Assembly (NCBI GenBank): GCA_946894095.1
Contig: OX335641.1
Span: 6,032,501 to 6,096,500 of the forward strand
Direction of reading: 5' to 3'
Origin: Incurvaria masculella
Taxonomy: Eukaryota; Arthropoda; Insecta; Lepidoptera; Incurvariidae
DNA length: 64,000 bases
Below, in pieces: positions 22,011-34,340 of the stretch; the stretch's first letter is position 1; every line of letters begins with the position of its first letter. The position numbers were made by a program, and so were the translations under genes. Below the pieces are notes generated by a model, which was not told the origin of the DNA, made no database searches, and saw only the letters and a program-made list of their open reading frames with translations.

Positions 22011-22509
22011 TCTATGAAACATCGTGTATATTTGCCGATATTCTGTTGCAAAAACTTGAGTTAGGTAATAGAGTCACCGAGCATGGAACATTGAACAAAC
22101 CTGGACACAAAATGGGCAAATGTGAACAATGCATAACCTTGAATGGTCATAATGAACACGGGAGAGCGCTGTTGGGGACTGATTTACGCGAGTTGGAATA
22201 CCTGCGTCTGTAATTTAGACGTTGTTTATGGGCTCGGTGATTTATTCAAGTTTGTGTTTCCGAATCTCGAGGTTGAAATGTAAATATATGGGTCCTAGTG
22301 TATTATATTCAATAATAGCTGCCGGGGAAAAATCTATGGGCTTACTCGTAAAACCGAGAATGACTTCAATTGAATGTATAAATTGGGTTATCAATACCCA
22401 TGACATGCTTTGTATACATACATTTCCATTAAATCTAAAATGGTACGAGTCTTAGTTTATTATTTAATGAAAAACCAGCTGTGCCGAGAGATTAAGGATG
22501 CTCAGAACA
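22011..22509. other. Unassigned sequence
   Basis: AT-rich, with no gene or repeat recognised. Confidence 0.4.
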
Positions 22510-22640
22510 GCAAAAGCCACCTCCTTGCTATACCACGCTCAAGCGGTGCTATCATAATATTAGACCAACGCACCATATGTTTGTTTAACCTCAAAATCGA
22601 AACCTGATGTGTCGCGCCATTGGGCCACCGAGGCTGACTG
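22510..22640 (-). repeat. 5S-related SINE with internal deletion
   Basis: On the minus strand the first 25 or so bases (CCTCGGTGGCCCAATGGCGC) match the very start of the 39972 copy (CCTCAGTGGCCCAGTGGCGC). It then jumps to a segment like the 3' tail (GTTGGTCTAATATTATGATA). The 5S-like core and the middle are absent. Confidence 0.5.
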
Positions 22641-22965
22641 TTCCATTTGTGGAAACGAACCCCACGAAGCTTTAGTATCCTCGGTACAACCATTTCACCG
22701 CAACAATGACCAATAAATCGTTAATAAATCGCAGTTTCCGTGGTATTGAGTTATGCTCCCCTCAAGGACTCCGGCGTTCTAGCATCCAGGACACGATATT
22801 AATTAGCGTGATGTATGTGGCGAGCAGTCGGGAGAGGGAGGGAGTTCCCACTGAATTATTGGCGATGCTCAATAAATTGGCGAGGATACGGAGAGCCTGT
22901 GGAAAAGAGGTTCGTTAAGCGAATTTTGATAAACTGTATTTTTTGCGCTGCGCTGTTGTTAGTTT

Positions 22966-23066
22966 TTTTTTATGTAACTGGACACGGCTGGCTAATACCA
23001 CACCCGCCATCGTTATATCACCCTAACACCGTATTCCAGAAGAAATTACGTGCCATGCCAGGAGAT
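22966..23066 (-). repeat. 5S-related SINE, 3' fragment
   Basis: Plus-strand landmarks are TATGTAACTGGACACGGCTG, CTAATACCACACCCGCCATC and GAAATTACGTGCCATGCCAG, the reverse complement of the family 3' end. Confidence 0.65.
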
Positions 23067-23486
23067 CGATTCGATTTTAAGACCTATAGGACTGCCATAC
23101 GGCACATACCATCGCTCAACGCGGAACAGGCAGGGAATGCACCCATTCACTGTTGACATTTCTTAAATAAGAACCAACCTAACCTCATATATGTAACGAG
23201 TATCTCTTTCTTGGACTTAAAGTTTCTCTTCGTCTAAAAAAAATGTGTGAAAGAAAGGCCTATACTTTTCATCGTAGGAAATATCCATATTTAACTATCT
23301 ATTCTAATTTCAAGAAATAGTTCCTGTGTTTTCAGAAGTCGCGATATAACGGCGTCTCCGTTAGAAATTAATGCACCCCTGGCGACCTATTTCTAAATTA
23401 ATCGCTTGAAATATTGCTCACTAAAATCTAAATTAATGGTTTTTCAGTTTGATTTGAGGGCTCAATGTGTTGCATGATTTAGGTAC
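23067..23486. other. Unassigned sequence
   Basis: No gene or repeat recognised. Confidence 0.4.
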
Positions 23487-23560
23487 TTTTTAGGGTTCCG
23501 TACTCAAAGGTTGCCAACGGAATCCTATTACTTAGCCTCCTCTGTCCGTCCTGTCCTTCC
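23487..23560 (+). repeat. (GTCC)n-cored repeat, 5' fragment
   Basis: The first 70 or so bases of the family (AGGGTTCCGTACTC, then CCTATTACTTAGCCTCC and CTGTCCGTCCTGTCC) stop inside the microsatellite. 5S-SINE sequence follows directly. Confidence 0.75.
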
Positions 23561-23745
23561 CCTACTAGATGATAGGATTAAGCCCGTCAGTGTTGGTACC
23601 ATCGCATTGGACGAAAATATGGTCAAAGCGGCGATGAAAAATTGTCAGTGTTTTCCGTCCAGTTCAATCTAGCCGTGCTCATAAAGGGAAGTTCCTGGCA
23701 TGGCACCTAATTCCTTCCGGAATGCGGTAGGTTTTAAAATCTTGA
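23561..23745 (+). repeat. 5S-related SINE, body fragment
   Basis: Landmarks are TAAGCCCGTCAGTGTTGGTA, CCATCGCATTGGACGAAAAT, TAGCCGTGCTCATAAAGGGA and CCTGGCATGGCACCTAATTC. Both the 5S-like head and the terminal TAGCCATCCATGTCC segment are missing. Confidence 0.75.
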
Positions 23746-26055
23746 GTTGCAGACAGATCAAAGTATACATTTCCGTTAAAAGTGCAAATATACGTATTAA
23801 CCTTGAGTTTAAAGTGCATTTTGTATGGTTAAATATTTTATTGACTTTGTTGTAAATATTTTAGTTTTAACATTTGAGCTGTTGATTTTCATATTTAAAT
23901 AAATCAATCTTAACCTTACTCTGTTACTTGCCATAATGTACTGACGCAATGGAATCCAGCGCTCTGCAGAGAACCTGCTCAAGTTGTGGCGCTGCAGCGC
24001 TACTTTGAAGCATCAGACGCAGCGTAGTGCCCTCGGCGCAAGCTGTTCTTTGTGGCCGGTCTTTGTGGCCAGGCTGGCGTAATCCGCTGCCGAGGGCCGA
24101 TTGACGCCCGCATAACACGTGTTGTTGCTTGAAGGTATCAACAGTGCGCGTTTATCTACTTACATACACCCTTTGATTTGAAGCCAGAGAGAATACTAGT
24201 ACTTGTTTAGGAAAATACGTTCTAAAACATTCTAATAAATCCGGGTAATTTACAAAGCGAATGTGGGTGGGACAGGCGTTCTGGGAATTAACCATGGCAA
24301 GATAGGACATGTGTTTGAAGGTAATTTTTTTAGCACCCGTTAGCGAAGAGCATGCCTATTGAAGAAGCCCGACATAATGCTTTGCTGAATGGCGCTTCGT
24401 CGTCTCTGCAGATCTCTTCGGGGAAACGGCGTGATGTTACGCATGTTGCCGTTAAATTTATGTGGGAATGCTTTGCCGCGAGGAAGACGTATCATACAAT
24501 TTATTAAAAACATCTTAGCCCTGACAGATTTTTCCAGCTTATTTTTAATGCTTGTTTACAAACTATATATTGGTGTTATTAAAAACCGCACCGGCATTTC
24601 AAAAGAAAATATTTATAAACCAACATTCAGCCCACACTTCCCTTACGACAATACTCTCACTTTCCACTAATGGGACTAGTTCAAAGGTGAGGCAGAACCC
24701 TCTACCAACTTGAGAAGTTCATCGGAATTTTACGTTAAAAATATTACTCAATTCTACAAACATGGGTTCAAGTTTTAAAATCCCAGTATTAAATGATGAT
24801 TGAATGCGGGAATCAACAAAAGTTATCTCATGGTTTATGCTTTGACGGTACATACGGTTTAATTATTATATGAACGTTTCAATGTGTTTGGTACCGCTTT
24901 GGCCCTGACTATATATCTGCAATAAATTGTATACCTAATTGCGTAAATTAAAGATACATATTAAAGAGACACTTAAAGAGTCTCCGATCAGGTAAACGGA
25001 CGGACGGACACCAGTCGTTGAATTGTGTAAGGGTCCAGATATAAGATCCATACGCTCATTCAGAGGACATGCAATCAACGGAAAACGCAACCTCATCGTT
25101 TCCATCGGCCCAACTGGCGTCTTAAGACTGTCGTGTTGCAGGATATCTAAGATTTTAAGAAATCCCAGAAGTCCATTACCCAAGGCACAATTTTGCACGG
25201 CGACTGCCATTAAAATAGAGAAATAGTTTTCCAGGCCAGTCGTTGCCAGATTTTAATAAAAAAAATATCACTTGAAAAAGCTTCATTCCATGTACGTATG
25301 TTTCGATTTTTTGTAAATATCTGTACGTTTCAGTAAAACAAATTCTAGAATGAACGAAAAAAAATATTATTTTTCCAATGTTTATTAGCCAATAGTTTCC
25401 TATCTAAACGGGTAAATAAAAAAAATTAAACATACAGACATAGATTTGTAAGATATGTTTTAGAATCCAAAATTAAAAAAAAACCTCGTAAAACGTTAAG
25501 ACGATCGAAACAGTTATCGCCCGTAGTATGGGGAATTGATAGGGTAACGACTCTCTTAAGGGGCATTGGCGCACAAGAATTCAAATCGGAGTAGGTAATT
25601 GCCGACGGTCCGTCCCAACGAACACGTAGCCCATAAACTGCAGCCATTCCGCCGGGACGTGAGGACGCGGCCCGCGACCCACCCCTCGCCTTAATGAGGA
25701 AAAAATCTCGAACGCATAAACAATATTGCTATTCAGCTCTTCCACCGGGAAGTGATCATTAAAATAACTCACCCTTTTTTGCCGACCATCCTTTGACTAA
25801 AGGGAGTCGATTGAGGACGCCAAGGGGAGTTTTTGTGGGCGTAATACAAATTTGTAATTTATTTTCTCTCCTCGCCAGCTGAACCACTTAACAAATTGAA
25901 TTATTGATCTGAGATAATGTTTGTTTTCTTGGGTGAAGAATTCTTTCCGGGAGGACTTATGGTTATCCTAAAAATATTAAAATTTGGGCCATAGCGCACA
26001 TGTTTGTCAGGCTGATCGCAGATAGAATCACCGAGAAAAAATCATTTCTATGATA
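23746..26055. other. Unassigned sequence with GC-rich islands
   Basis: Islands of higher GC lie at about 23940-24115, 24995-25215 and 25595-25830. Each has short open frames on one or both strands without recognisable domains. At 24992-25010 GGACGGACGGAC is a short microsatellite without the rest of the (GTCC)n repeat. No gene is supported. Confidence 0.4.
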
Positions 26056-26240
26056 CTGGACATGGATGGCTAATACTACACCTCACGATACAAATGGGAA
26101 CTGGGTCATTTCCATATCAGGATATTCCTCATATCACCAGACTACATAGATCAATAGCACCGATCCGGGCGGGAAGCAAGGAACAGGGATACTAGAGGAA
26201 AAGGGGACCTACTGTGGTCCTACGGTTTTTCAACATGGAA
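26056..26240 (-). repeat. 5S-related SINE, diverged fragment
   Basis: Plus-strand CTGGACATGGATGGCTAATA and CTACACC, later CACCGATCCGGGCGG and CCTACGGTTTTTCAACATGG, follow the reverse-complement order of the family. The middle is much diverged. Confidence 0.55.
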
Positions 26241-26287
26241 TTGGCAACACCCGGAATACGATCGCTGTCATAAAAAGTGCAAAAGCC

Positions 26288-26590
26288 GGCTACCTATTGC
26301 TCTTTTACGACTTACAAATCACTTATCAAAATTTCGCTGAGCTCTTCGTTTTCGTATAGAGAAGGCATTTGAGGGATACACTAAATCGACCGTTTATGGA
26401 TTTTAATATTTGTGTAGAAATATGAAATAATGTTAATGTTTTGATAATTTGTATCTCCACTGATATAAAAATACATGGAAGGGCTATTTAGTGTATCCCT
26501 CAAATGCCTGCTCTATTCAATGGTGTAAACCTGTAGAAACGAAAATCTCAGCGATATTTCGATAAATGATTTGTAACACATAATAGAGCC
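26288..26590. mobile_element. Foldback MITE, about 300 bp
   Basis: Arms 26288-26393 and 26488-26590 are inverted repeats. The inner ends share GGCATTTGAGGGATACACTAAAT almost perfectly, and the outer parts share ACTTACAAATCA / TTACAAATCA and TTCGCTGAG / ATCGCTGAG. The centre is AT-rich and non-coding. A similar half-arm (TTTAGCGTATACCTCAAATG) occurs at 51801-51820. No clear target duplication. Confidence 0.65.
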
Positions 26591-28931
26591 TCTGTTCATT
26601 AAAGTTGACTTACATGTTGTCTGTTGCAGGAACTACGTTAGCGTAACAAAATGTCAACCTACATTTGCATTATTACCTTTCTTAATTTTCCCGCACCCTC
26701 CGCCGACTAAAACATTACATGCCAAGAAACAAATCGTTTTATAAATGATTTTCCATGACGAGTCATTTGTCACTCAACGTCCGTGATCTTAAAGCTGAAA
26801 ATGGCTGAAATAAATTTACACTTTCTTGAAACACTCGAATCGGTACGCGAGGAACGATTTTGACTTGTAACGTCTACAAATTAAGGTCTTAAGGTGTCGG
26901 ACCCTGAAATTGGGGCAAAGGGGGATTTTTTGTCGCTTGAAAAGGACTATTGATAACAAATCACGCGGCGGCTTGCTTAATTGGTCGCGACGTTTATATT
27001 TCAAAATGGTAGAGTGTGCACTTTGTTAATATAGAACAAGGCGCGAAGCTGGTTTTTTACGCTTTTAAACACCTACACTTACTGCGCAGTAGATTTTAAA
27101 ATGTCATTTTATTTCAATGGAAAGAAAAGGGTTTGAACCCATAGACGTTGTCGGTTTGAACCCTGATTCTGCGCCATATGGTAGTCAAAAACTAGAGGCT
27201 CGTCCGTTTAATTCGTGTCTTCCATGACGACGCTATATGTCAATGTACTCTTAAGCTTTCGAACTTTCATAAGGGCTGCGAAAAACAAGTCGACCGGCTA
27301 GGTACTTCTTCACACCGTGTTTGAAGAACCCCATATTGTACTTAGGCGGAAATACCTCGGCCGGGAGTGCCGAGGTATTTCGAGGTAAAAGTACCAGTTC
27401 ATGCCACAGGGTATGGCTGAACATGATTGGAAATTATTTACAGGATCGATTTGATATTGACTCAAGAGTAAAATGGTTTAGAAGTTGTGTGTTATCTCAG
27501 GGCTATCGACGAGACGCACGGCAGCGCGCCCTATCGACTTTATGCATCCAAGCAGGCACGCCTCACAGAGGCTTTATCTGCGCCTTGTACAGCGCACCTT
27601 TCGTCACTAATGTTGATATTATTATTTCTATCCATCTATATATTATGTGTAGTGAAATTGTAACAACGTTGCCGTTTTCTATTTTCAAAATATGCAGACT
27701 TTTTTGGGTTGTTTTCGTTCTATTCTGGGTGTTTTTATTCTTATGATACTTTTGAGATTACCGCGGTCGTTAGACATGTTAGAAGCATGTTTTTATTCTT
27801 GTGTAGATTTCGAAGTATACGCGCCATAAAAGGAAAAACATTATAAACTTTTACAGTTATTTGACGCTTTTTTGTGTAATATCCGCACTTCTGAGGCCGG
27901 AGAGCGAAACAAGATACATTACTGTAGCCCACGGAACCCTGAAATCGCGGAAAAATTTCTCGCTATGTCGGCTACCCTGCCAGCAATTAACATGTCACCC
28001 AAGCTATATGGCTCGACGTCGGGTGGACGGGTGGGCGTATGGACAAACGACTTCTTCGTATAATATGAGCACGTAGTATAGTTTTAGTAGTTTTACGCCT
28101 TTTTAATGTTTGGCGTATATTGGCATTTTTATTGGTATATATTGAGTTATGCAGTTATTTTGTTGCTTAAAAAGAAGTAGAACAGATCCGGTACTGTAGG
28201 AAAATTATTTATTATTTATATAAAAAAATTTAGGACTAAAGTAGTCTAAAATAATAATTGTTGTAGCCCTCTACAGCGGCGTCGTCTCTCACTAACTGCC
28301 AACGTTTGTCATTTGTCTATATTTCTGTCTCTCTGTCCGCTTAAATCTTAAGAAACACACCGGGTTTTAATGCAGTATCTTATAGCTTGTTTCTATATCA
28401 ATTTGATTAATATATCACCTCGACTTACAATAATATTTTAATACTAATAGTTTCCTGGTGTGCGATGTCGTTTTGAGCCTGACATGTTTCGTAATGGGGT
28501 TTGACGTGCCGAGCTGTCAAACGTCACTCAATGGCACTGAAGCGGCGATTTACATTCGGAGGTAATTCTCATTTACCTCGGTTTTCACTAATTTTTGACT
28601 CATGGAATGACAGCCACTCGCGTGAAATCTTCTCACATGAGTCACCCTAGTTTTGTTCCTTTCAAATTCTAATTAGAGTAAGATGAGACAATATACAATG
28701 ACGTCATGCGAAACAGAATTAAAGTGATTCATTTTCTCCCATCCATGTGAATTTTATGAGTACATCGGGTGATGACGCGTTCATCTATGTATGAGGCGAA
28801 ACCTGTCGACCCAGAACAACATCGCATACGGTAAAACCGTATGGACTGTTAACTGTTAATTGGACCGACTAACTGTTATGGACTCGTAGGTAAAGGACTC
28901 TGATGGATGGATGGACTGACTATTTTTTTCC
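26591..28931. other. Unassigned sequence
   Basis: It includes a perfect 12-bp hairpin (AAATACCTCGGC at 27350-27361 and its complement at 27369-27380). A segment at about 27255-27325 (CGAACTTTCATAAGGGCTGCG ... CTTCTTCACACC) is related to 34482-34530. An open frame of 141 codons at 27321-27746 begins with TTG and ends in a hydrophobic low-complexity tail, and is not called. Confidence 0.4.
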
Positions 28932-29044
28932 GATACTTAGGCTGAAGTGCACCATCTCTGTTATAGTTACGTTTATTGTAGATCTATCTTCTTTCTTCTA
29001 CTATGAAAATAACCAAAGATGGGTTCACTCCAACCTAAGGATTT
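28932..29044. repeat. Short foldback, about 110 bp
   Basis: Left GATACTTAGGCTGAAGTGCA and right (reverse-complemented) ATCCTTAGGTTGGAGTGAAC are imperfect inverted repeats of about 40 bp around a T-rich centre, like a small MITE. No flanking duplication is evident. Confidence 0.5.
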
Positions 29045-29513
29045 CTGGTCAGGTCTGCAGAATCCCGGAATCGAGATACTAAAATAATAATTAAATCAAG
29101 TACTGACAACGCGATAACTTAACTTTGATACTGTTAATCGTTACTCTGATACATCGACGATATTGTCCACTGCCATGCCGAAGCCTGCATCTATGTTCCG
29201 CCTATGTTTGCATATGTAAAAACGATCCATGCTATTTTCGCGTTGAACCAGGCACACCCTTGAATTCCGCTTAGTTTCTAGACCGTACATTCAGTCGTGG
29301 TGGAGTGGCGATGCATCATCACCCGGTGTTAAGTTTGATTCCGACGATTTTCTATTTTTAGACTTAAATATATCCGAAACATCAGAATTTACTTCATAAA
29401 TAAGACGTACATAGTCTGGAAACGCCTTGCCTGATTGATGAAGAACTTTGGAACGGTCAGTTAGGTAGGACCATGGATAAAAATTAATTAGATATGCATC
29501 TAGCGCGCTTACT

Positions 29514-29987
29514 ATGGATATAAAAAAGTACATATCATACTTGATGGTGCTCTACCTCAGCCTACTCTTTTCAAGGAAACACCGTGATTGCATGTATGTA
29601 AAGTTAAAACAAAACTTTTGTCATTTCTGGCTGGGTCACAAACCGGCGCAAAATGCTAAGAGGAATTTGGATGAAACTATGAAATACAAATTAATGTTAG
29701 GAATATACAGTGTGGTTGGAAAGGGGGTACAGAACAGAAGACACTATTTTATTAGACCCTGGCTATCATGCGTTGACGATAGCGGTGATTGCAGCCGTGA
29801 CGATAGCCCCGTAGCGAGTGGCGTGTGTGCACACAATATCACGGGCGAAATTCCAGCCGGACTGCGAACGGCCCGCAAATATCTAGCCCGCCCTAAATGC
29901 TGCTTTTATTCATGCAGGCAAAATTTACATGAAGATAAAGACGTGAAAATTGCCAAACAAGTACATACTCGCCCCTATGTGACCTAA
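29514..29987 (+). CDS. Open frame of 157 codons, not recognised
   Basis: This is an ATG-initiated frame outside any recognised repeat. The first 20 residues are hydrophobic (YLMVLYLSLLF) and could act as a signal anchor. The remainder is basic with scattered Cys and a central Asp/Ser stretch. No domain is recognised, no promoter or poly(A) signal supports it, and the length is near what chance allows in 64 kb. It is listed as a weak hypothetical only. Confidence 0.12.
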   Translation: MDIKKYISYLMVLYLSLLFSRKHRDCMYVKLKQNFCHFWLGHKPAQNAKRNLDETMKYKLMLGIYSVVGKGVQNRRHYFIRPWLSCVDDSGDCSRDDSPVASGVCAHNITGEIPAGLRTARKYLARPKCCFYSCRQNLHEDKDVKIAKQVHTRPYVT

Positions 29988-30023
29988 ACAATTATTACGC
30001 TTAATCAGTAATGTATTAATATT

Positions 30024-30115
30024 ATAAATGCGGGAAGTATGTTTGTTAGTTTGTCGTTCTTCAATATTGCTCGAAGAGATTTTGGCATAGCTGTATTTTA
30101 TGGGCCGGAGAATTA
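30024..30115 (+). repeat. Fragment resembling a common lepidopteran dispersed repeat
   Basis: The stretch TATTATAAATGCGGGAAGTA, then TGTTTGTTAGTTTGTCGTTCTTC, resembles the start of a very common dispersed repeat of moths and butterflies (from general knowledge; not searched). The match fades by about 30115. Confidence 0.35.
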
Positions 30116-33039
30116 CATTGGTTTATTATATTCCGGCAAAAATGTGTTCGCTATTTTCCTGAACAGCAGCTAATATACTATATCTACTTAATTCATATCT
30201 GATTTTAAACATTCTCGTCATACTACCTACTTATTTTAAACACGGTGTTATAAATATTGTAGTATAAAGTTAAATATCCGATTCTAGGCAGATTTAAATA
30301 ATCATTTAACTAAAACAGTAAATTGTTGTGTCATAAATGGCTTAATTTTTATACAAAAAAACAAATGTTTATTTACTCGTTTTAATCGCTTTAGCCTATC
30401 TTTGAAATATTGACTATATGTAATCAAAGTATCCAAAACGTATGCAAATACCCCATTATTTGAACGCGAGCAAAATCAGTTTAAAACGCGCCGGAGGAAA
30501 CTGAAATCTCGCAGTGCCCAAATTGAAACACTTGCACGAGAGTTCGTGAGGCCGTTCCGCGCGCGCCGCCCGCGGAATGATTCAACTGTTCGGAGCGGCG
30601 GCTCCTCGAACTAATTTAACTTTTATTGCCTCGCATTAGGGAAGGTGTTCCTTTATTCGGGCGGCGCCCTCGGGGTCGATGGGAGCGGATCGCACTTCTG
30701 ATGTCGAATGGGGGCTACATTAAAATTTATGTTCCGCTCTCTCTTTTTCAGTTAACGCTCGAGCGAGCGAGGTGACGCTGTGTCTGCGTCTTTGGTTTTA
30801 CTGGCTACGCGTGGCTGGATACTGTTGTAGGTTTTGTTTAAAATATACCGACGTTTTATCAATTTTATAAAGTTTTGACCATTTTTCGCTGCGTATGAGT
30901 GGCTTTTTGGCCCCGTAAGTGTGTATTTTACATACCATCACGTAATGCCGAGAATATTTAGGGAAGACTGAGGTTTCGAGCGGTACCTAACAGAAAACGT
31001 CTTCTACACCTTTTTTATGGCTACAAATTGTAAAGCTCTATCTGCATTGTGTATTAACATGTTTCTATAAACTTTGAAACATATTGCCATACATGTATTT
31101 ATTCTAAAATGGCTATTCGTAAAGTTAGGAACCAATGACCATAAAATCGATGTGGACCTATGAAATGTGGCTTTGAGCCACCAGGGTAATATAATATAGG
31201 ATATTTAATGAATTTGCTGCAAGATGTCTTTTCATTCAAGAAAACAAAAATCTGATTAATGATGTATATTATAGTCTTTAAACATACTTGTTATTTTCGC
31301 GCTCAAAATACGAAAAAAGAGATTATTTATAAATAATGAATAATCCACCACTGAATTAAGCTTTCTTCGTTAAGTATAAAAGTTCTAGCTCAAAATTAGC
31401 TAGGGTGCTTCCTCAACAATATACCAGAGGAAGTGCTGCAAGTTGAACCGCGTTTATTCCCAAGGAAACTATTCGGACGAAACCTCGGGACAAAACTTTT
31501 TGCGCAGTCGGTTAAACTTACATTCATCACGTGAAAGTCAAAAACTTCACCTTGATTTTTTCCGTAAATAAAATTGGTGCGAAAACAAAAATAATCACGG
31601 GTGCTATTGCTTTTTTTTCATGGTCTTAATGTTTTACTAGGTTTTTGAAATTTTGGATTCTAAAATATATTGTCGAAATCTACGTCTCTATTTTTTTTAT
31701 CATGATCACATCATATCATAGATTCGAAAATATTGGCTAATGAACTTTGGAAAAAAGTTTGGTTGGTTAAAAATACAGATATATACAAGAATTAAATCAT
31801 GCGGACTTAGAATGAAGCTTAAAATATATTTAAATCTGAAAATTTTTAGGGGTGCGGTAACACTAGGGCCTGGAAGATGATTTATAGTTTACGGGAAGTA
31901 GCTGTGCCAGAAATAATGCATTTCTTAAAATTTTCAATCCAAACATTTCCTGTAACTTCACGACAGCCTTAAGTCGTGAAGCAAACGTTGTCCTACTTTT
32001 CGAGTGCAATTAACATGAATTAATATGTAAAAATAATTAACATAATATAATATGATATAAATGAGTCAATAAATTTATTGAATCGTTAATTTCTGTCTTG
32101 TTTCTATATGGATAGCAACAATTAAAGAGATCCATGCATATATCGCTTACCGTTTCTAAGTTTTTAGGATATGGCTGGATCGAGCAAGCTTCCATAATGT
32201 ATAAACCGTATTCCGAATAAGTTTTAGCGAAATAATGTAGAAGCTAATTAAAACACGGAAGGTCGACGATCGGTTTAAAGAAGCGTATTAAATTTACGAA
32301 AATGTTTCTTATTTATAATTTCCTGAAAGTGAAGTTCATAATTAAGTTTGTCTTGAGTTGACTTAAAAAAGTTTCTTCAATGATAACAATGTAGACTTTC
32401 ATATTTAATGGCCTGGCGGATATTTCCGCGAAGGCTTTTTGCGTTTTAATATTCTCGGAGTGACGATATAAATCACATAGCGAGTGACTTTCCAGCGATA
32501 TGAACACAATATATCATCTAGATCGGATACCGCTCTTTTCCTTACCTGTTTTTTTTTTTTGCTTTGGTGTTCAGTCCAGAGTAATTTACATCAATTTAAT
32601 ATCCTAAGTATATTTTGTTAGTATAATAGCTTTCCAATGATCGTCGTGGGTTTTGCCTCTGCTTGTTACATTATGTTGCAATGTGACGTTGTGTGGATTT
32701 GTAAACAACATAGACAGATGGGATACATTCACATAAACAACGAATGATAATTTAAATTTACGTACTTACTAATAATTAATGAACTATACTCGTTTTACAA
32801 TAGTACCGAGAATAATACTCACCTGATTTTACGTTAGTCTTAAGCATCTGCATGTCGCCTTTAGGTTGACTCCTATAGAACAAACGTATTTCAGCACAGG
32901 AGGTAACATTCATTTCTGTATGTTGTTGGGTTATCAAATGAATACATTATTTAATTACTACTGTATTGTTGCCCTTACTGTGTTATAAGTACTAGTCACT
33001 TTATGCTATAGTGCATATATGTAATGTGTGTAACGTTAC
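30116..33039. other. Unassigned sequence, one GC-rich island
   Basis: AT-rich except for a GC-rich, non-repeat stretch at about 30480-30780 (GCGCGCGCCGCCCGCGG at 30567-30583). This is a possible regulatory island. No gene supported. Confidence 0.4.
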
Positions 33040-33126
33040 TAATTATATTTTTCACTTATTTACAGGTAAGCAGCATCCGACATTCGTTTTCACAACTCCG
33101 TTGGGCAAATTGTGATGGATGTAAGT
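33040..33126 (+). promoter_or_regulatory. Splice-site cluster: acceptor fused to donor, second donor 55 nt on
   Basis: TTTTTCACTTATTTACAG|GTAAGC has its junction at 33065/33066. A second strong donor GAT|GTAAGT lies at 33120/33121. An acceptor joined directly to a donor is the structure of a recursive splice site. The following 55 nt with its own donor would be the matching microexon. This is pattern recognition only. No flanking exons are known and the host gene, if any, is outside the window. Confidence 0.25.
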
Positions 33127-34340
33127 TTTCATAATGATTCGGACAGAAGACTATGGAGAAAGTAAAACAATCCACCCCTTGCTTAACATAGTAAATTGCT
33201 TACTATGCTGCAATGAATTTGTAATTTCCGGAGCAGATGTATATAATGAAAATTTAAATTAAGCTTATTTTCTAATAGTGCAGCGTAATCTTTCCATAAT
33301 GTGCTCGGGTCGTGTTATATTTAACTAATCCTTTGCTGCGGCAGCTTCTCACTCAGACGCGACCCTAATAATTAGCTCCCACAGACATCAGAAAGGCATC
33401 TCAAAGGCAGCCACAGAAACGAGTCGGAATTTCCGAGCGGAAGTTACGACCGAACGGGTGATGCTGGGTCAGACGGGGACTTCCGAGTCTCTAATAGCGC
33501 TATAGAAACGGAATACGGCCGCCAGAGCTGGGAGCTTTGTTTTAAGTGTAGTTTGGATAGTAAAAGGAATCGTAAAGCGACAAGTACCATATCGGAGTGG
33601 GCCGGTAATCTGCTCCCGGGGTTAATCCCGTGGCCTTCGGGTGTCGACGGCTCGCGATTCCTTGAGCCAGTTATACTCTGGGACATTTCTGAGACGGTAC
33701 CCTTGATCGGTTTCCGTACCTTGTTTCAAACGAGAAAGGCTCGGTGTCTCACCAACTGGTCCCGTTGTTTTGTTTTTGGAAGGAGCTCGCCATAATGTTG
33801 AGTGGATTGTTTTAGCGGTGAAGTACGCAACTGAAAGCAATATATTTCTATTACAAATAATCTCATTTTTCCCTCACGATGCCTGGAGTTTGCCTGCTTC
33901 GGTGGATGTCGGTTGGATGGTACTGTGTTTATTATGTTAAAATAGAATAAATAATGTAATTCTGCACACGATTAATTCAATAACTACATCTACGCATTTG
34001 ATGTGAAAAAAACACCGGTAGCACTCCGGGAGTGCCGGCAGAAGTGAAAACTTTAGTATTAACGTTGTGTTTAATTATAAGTACAAAAATACTATCATTT
34101 ATGAGGTAGAATACAATGTTTATTTATTGCGCTATCGTACACAAATATGACAATTTACATGTTATTATTCATAATATTATATCGTTATTTATTTATATAT
34201 TACATTAATTTTTATCTCTTAGAAAAATCAACTTTCATCCATAATTTCGACGACTTTTTTACCATCGTTATTACCAGAATCATCATCGCAAATTTCTAAA
34301 ACTGATACAATCGGTTTATGATAGCTGAAGTAAGAAACAA
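33127..34340. other. Unassigned sequence, one GC-rich island
   Basis: A GC-richer stretch at about 33330-33790 is open in several frames on both strands, with no recognisable protein. The rest is AT-rich. Confidence 0.4.

Noticed and set aside
24992..25012. (GGAC)n run as a further copy of the (GTCC)n repeat
   Set aside because: Only three units are present, and the flanking modules of the family are absent.
24935..25226. 91-codon minus-strand frame starting with ATG
   Set aside because: It overlaps an open frame on the plus strand, has no recognisable domain and no convincing splice sites.
27321..27746. 141-codon open frame on the plus strand
   Set aside because: It begins at TTG, crosses a hairpin and repeat-related DNA, and ends in a hydrophobic low-complexity tail. 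No domain or splice signals.
29290..29335. Possible tRNA-like segment (GTGGTGGAGTGGCGATGCAT...GTTTGATTCC)
   Set aside because: The B box is imperfect, there is no matching stem, and no second copy was seen.
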